Of a stretch of 19,017 nt of DNA, positions 16,809 to 19,017 are shown in pieces (the first letter of the stretch is position 1; each line of letters opens with the position of its first letter). Made by a program: the position numbers and the translations under genes. Under the pieces are notes generated by a model. That model was not told the origin of the DNA. It saw only the letters and a program-made list of their open reading frames with translations, and did no database searches. The DNA lies in NCBI GenBank assembly GCA_012798745.1, contig JAAZMQ010000223.1, positions 1-19,017 on the forward strand, written 5' to 3'. The stretch is from Bacteroidales bacterium. Lineage in GTDB: Bacteria > Bacteroidota > Bacteroidia > Bacteroidales > Dysgonomonadaceae.

Positions 16809-16843
16809 TGGTAATTAATGAACATTTTTGGCAACCGATAAAA

Positions 16844-18769
16844 ATGCAACATAAACTTTTATCATTTCTGTGCGCTTTCTTTTTGATTGCTTTAACGCTC
16901 GCTATTCTTCACTCGTGTGCCAATATAGCTTCTCCGAGTGGTGGCGATTACGACATTACCCCACCGGTAGTAAAAAAGAGTACACCGGATTTCAATGCGT
17001 TGAACGTAACAACGAAAACCATCGCGATTGAATTTGACGAAAACATCAAAATCGAAAAACCGATGGAGAAAGTCATCATTACCCCTCCACAAAAAAGTTT
17101 CCCCATCATTCAAGCTATCGGCAGAAAAGCTGTTGTGAAATTGGAAGACGAATTGCTACCTAATACTACTTATACCATCGATTTTACCGATGCCATTGTG
17201 GACAACAACGAAGGGAACCCGTTGGAAAATTTTTCCATCTCTTTCTCTACCGGTGACACTCTCGATACGTTAGCCGTTTCCGGTAAAGTGCTTGCAGCAG
17301 AGAATCTCGAACCGGAACAAGGTATTTATGTGGGTATTCATTCCAATCTTCACGACTCTGCATTCACAAAACTCCCCTTTGAACGTATTTCAAGAACCGA
17401 TTCACGCGGGAACTTCACTATAAAGGGAATGGCCCCCGGGAAATATAAAATCTACGCACTTAACGACCTTAATCGCGATTACAAATACGATAATCCTCAG
17501 GAAACCATCGCTTTCTTGGACTCTATAATCAGCCCATCAACTGTATCGGCTGTACGTCAAGACACCATTTTCAATAAAGACGACAGTACGAAAATCGACA
17601 CGATAAAAACGATTCACTATACTCGTTTTATGCCTGACGATATTTTACTTCGCTCGTTCTTAAGCGATTTTCAACGACAATATTTACAAAAACACGAACG
17701 CCCCGAGCCTTATAAATTGATACTCTACTTTGCAGCACCAACCACACCCCCCACTTTCCGGCTGCTCAACCCACCGGTGGAAAACAACGACTGGTATCTT
17801 AAAGAAACCAATCAGTATAACGATACCATTGCCCTTTGGATTACCGACTCGTTAATCTATAAAACCGATTCCATCAGAATGGAGATCAATTACGTACGGA
17901 CCGACTCGGCGAATCGCAATTTTCTTTATACAGACACCATCCGTTTTACTTACAGGGCACCCAGAGAAAAAAGATCAACTTCCTCAAAGGAAAAGGAAAA
18001 AGAGGAACAAATCATTCGATTTTTGGGTCTGCAACACAATATCCAAAGTAATCACGAAATTTATCAACCCATACGACTCGAATTTGAACAACCCATCATT
18101 AATTTCGATTCAGCATACATTAAACTATTCATCGAAAAAGACTCCGTTTTTGAGCCGGTCAATTACCGAATAATAAAAGATACCCTCAACATAAGAAAAT
18201 ACGAACTCGGTCCCCGATGGGAACCGGGCGGAAAATACCGGTTCATGGTAGACTCTGCCGCTTTCAGAAGTTATTATGGTTTATGGAATAACAAAATAGA
18301 TCAAAACTTTACCGTAAAATCATTGGAACAATATGGAAACTTGTTGATCGTAATGTACGGATTACCTGAAAATAAAGACGTATACGTAGAGCTATTGGAT
18401 AAATCCGATAAACCTATTCGAAAAACGCTGGTCAAAAACAATGAGGCTAAATTTCAGGATTTACACCCCGGAACATATTATGCCCGATTATTTATCGACG
18501 ATAACAGGGATGGTATGTGGACGACAGGAAACTATGAAGAGAAACGACAACCGGAAGAAGTATATTACTATTCAAGATATTACGAGATTAGAGCCTACAC
18601 CGACCACGAAGAATCGTGGAATGTACACGAAGTACCCATTACCCGACAAAAACCGTTGGAAATAACAAAGAATAAACCGGAAGAAAAGAAACGAAGAAAT
18701 CCTGATGCAGAGCGTAGAAGTACTTCTTCGAGCAGAAGTACAAATCCCTTTCAGCAGAGTCCTTTCTAA
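16844..18769 (+). CDS. Ig-like domain lipoprotein (SbsA/Big_5 type)
   Basis: From the ATG at 16844 the product has 641 residues; a GTG 36 nt upstream is in frame but overlaps the promoter box. A lipoprotein signal ends LAILHSC (Cys 25), followed by ANIASPSGGDYDITPPVV, an opening typical of this Bacteroidota family. Residues about 40-140 form an Ig-like domain (IAIEFDENIKIEKPMEKVII, LPNTTYTIDFTDAIVDNNEG). Next comes a regulatory-like beta domain (RTDSRGNFTIKGMAPGKYKIYALND), and the long C-terminal part has a second such motif (LHPGTYYARLFIDDNRDGMW). The tail is rich in Lys, Arg and Ser. It is probably an outer-membrane or periplasmic lipoprotein; function is unknown. The DUF3108 gene starts 48 bp after it and is likely in the same operon. 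Confidence 0.9.
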   Translation: MQHKLLSFLCAFFLIALTLAILHSCANIASPSGGDYDITPPVVKKSTPDFNALNVTTKTIAIEFDENIKIEKPMEKVIITPPQKSFPIIQAIGRKAVVKLEDELLPNTTYTIDFTDAIVDNNEGNPLENFSISFSTGDTLDTLAVSGKVLAAENLEPEQGIYVGIHSNLHDSAFTKLPFERISRTDSRGNFTIKGMAPGKYKIYALNDLNRDYKYDNPQETIAFLDSIISPSTVSAVRQDTIFNKDDSTKIDTIKTIHYTRFMPDDILLRSFLSDFQRQYLQKHERPEPYKLILYFAAPTTPPTFRLLNPPVENNDWYLKETNQYNDTIALWITDSLIYKTDSIRMEINYVRTDSANRNFLYTDTIRFTYRAPREKRSTSSKEKEKEEQIIRFLGLQHNIQSNHEIYQPIRLEFEQPIINFDSAYIKLFIEKDSVFEPVNYRIIKDTLNIRKYELGPRWEPGGKYRFMVDSAAFRSYYGLWNNKIDQNFTVKSLEQYGNLLIVMYGLPENKDVYVELLDKSDKPIRKTLVKNNEAKFQDLHPGTYYARLFIDDNRDGMWTTGNYEEKRQPEEVYYYSRYYEIRAYTDHEESWNVHEVPITRQKPLEITKNKPEEKKRRNPDAERRSTSSSRSTNPFQQSPF

Positions 18770-18817
18770 GGAAAGAAAAAAACATAAGTCATAAGAACAA
18801 CTTTAAAAAACAAAATA

Positions 18818-19017
18818 ATGGATCAAAGATTAATATTCATTTCCCCTTTTTTGATATTTGCTTTTTTCGCACAAAGTATTTTTGCTCAATGCGAAAGAGA
18901 AAATTTAGCCTTTCAGAGCGGGGAAAAAATCACCTACGATTTATATTTCAAATATGGTGTCATTAATGCAAAAGCCGGCATTGGAACGTTAAACACCACC
19001 ACCACCAATTTGAACGG
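18818..19017 (+). CDS. DUF3108 domain protein (partial, cut by window edge)
   Basis: An ATG at 18818 opens a frame that stays open to the window end (66 full codons). The product has a signal peptide (MDQRLIFISPFLIFAFFAQS, likely cut after IFA), then CERENLAFQSGEKITYDLYF and KYGVINAKAG. The GEKITYDLYFKYG...AKAG pattern is typical of the start of DUF3108, a family of exported beta-rich proteins of unknown function. The Cys just after the signal is not in a clear lipobox. It follows the Ig-like lipoprotein gene by 48 bp without a terminator between, so it is probably in the same operon. Confidence 0.85.
   Translation, partial: MDQRLIFISPFLIFAFFAQSIFAQCERENLAFQSGEKITYDLYFKYGVINAKAGIGTLNTTTTNLN

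Noticed and set aside
16808..16843. GTG start 12 codons upstream in the Ig-like lipoprotein gene.
   Set aside because: It overlaps the -7 promoter box at 16801-16808, and the ATG at 16844 opens directly into a lipoprotein signal.

Overview
The window looks like chromosomal DNA from a Bacteroidota bacterium, probably of the order Bacteroidales. The evidence is a SusC/SusD pair, a FecR anti-sigma factor with a C-terminal DUF4974-like part, a sigma-70 factor of the Bacteroides expansion type, lipoproteins of the DUF4369 and Ig-like kinds, and several promoters of the Bacteroidota form TTTG-N19-TAnnTTTG. Genus cannot be told from the sequence alone. Nothing indicates a plasmid, phage, insertion sequence or CRISPR array.

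Left part (1-1347, minus strand): a membrane protein cut by the window edge (DUF6057-like) follows a short DUF4369-type lipoprotein gene by 14 bp, so they probably form a small operon. A hairpin terminator at 1367-1404 separates it from the next block.

Central part (1460-12076, minus strand, read right to left): a polysaccharide utilization locus (PUL) with its own signalling. Transcription order is ECF sigma factor, DUF4091 glycosidase-like lipoprotein, FecR anti-sigma factor, SusC with an N-terminal STN domain, SusD, and a PKD-type surface lipoprotein. By analogy with known systems, SusC would sense substrate at the outer membrane and signal through its STN domain to FecR, which would release the sigma factor. 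SusC/SusD and the lipoprotein would bind and import glycan; the DUF4091 protein would act on it. Unusually, the DUF4091 gene lies between the sigma and anti-sigma genes. A block of about 105 bp is repeated, diverged, upstream of both the DUF4091 gene and fecR, and may carry a promoter for the local sigma factor.

Upstream of the sigma gene, behind its own terminator, is a secreted TIM-barrel-like protein (12335-13972) that may also act on glycans. No well-known CAZyme family is recognised in the locus, so the substrate is open.

Right part (14189-19017): a tRNA-Gly(GCC) gene with a clear promoter and terminator, then gpmA (glycolysis) facing it with its own terminator, then plus-strand housekeeping-type genes: DUF2851, a large Ig-like lipoprotein, and the start of a DUF3108 protein that runs off the window.
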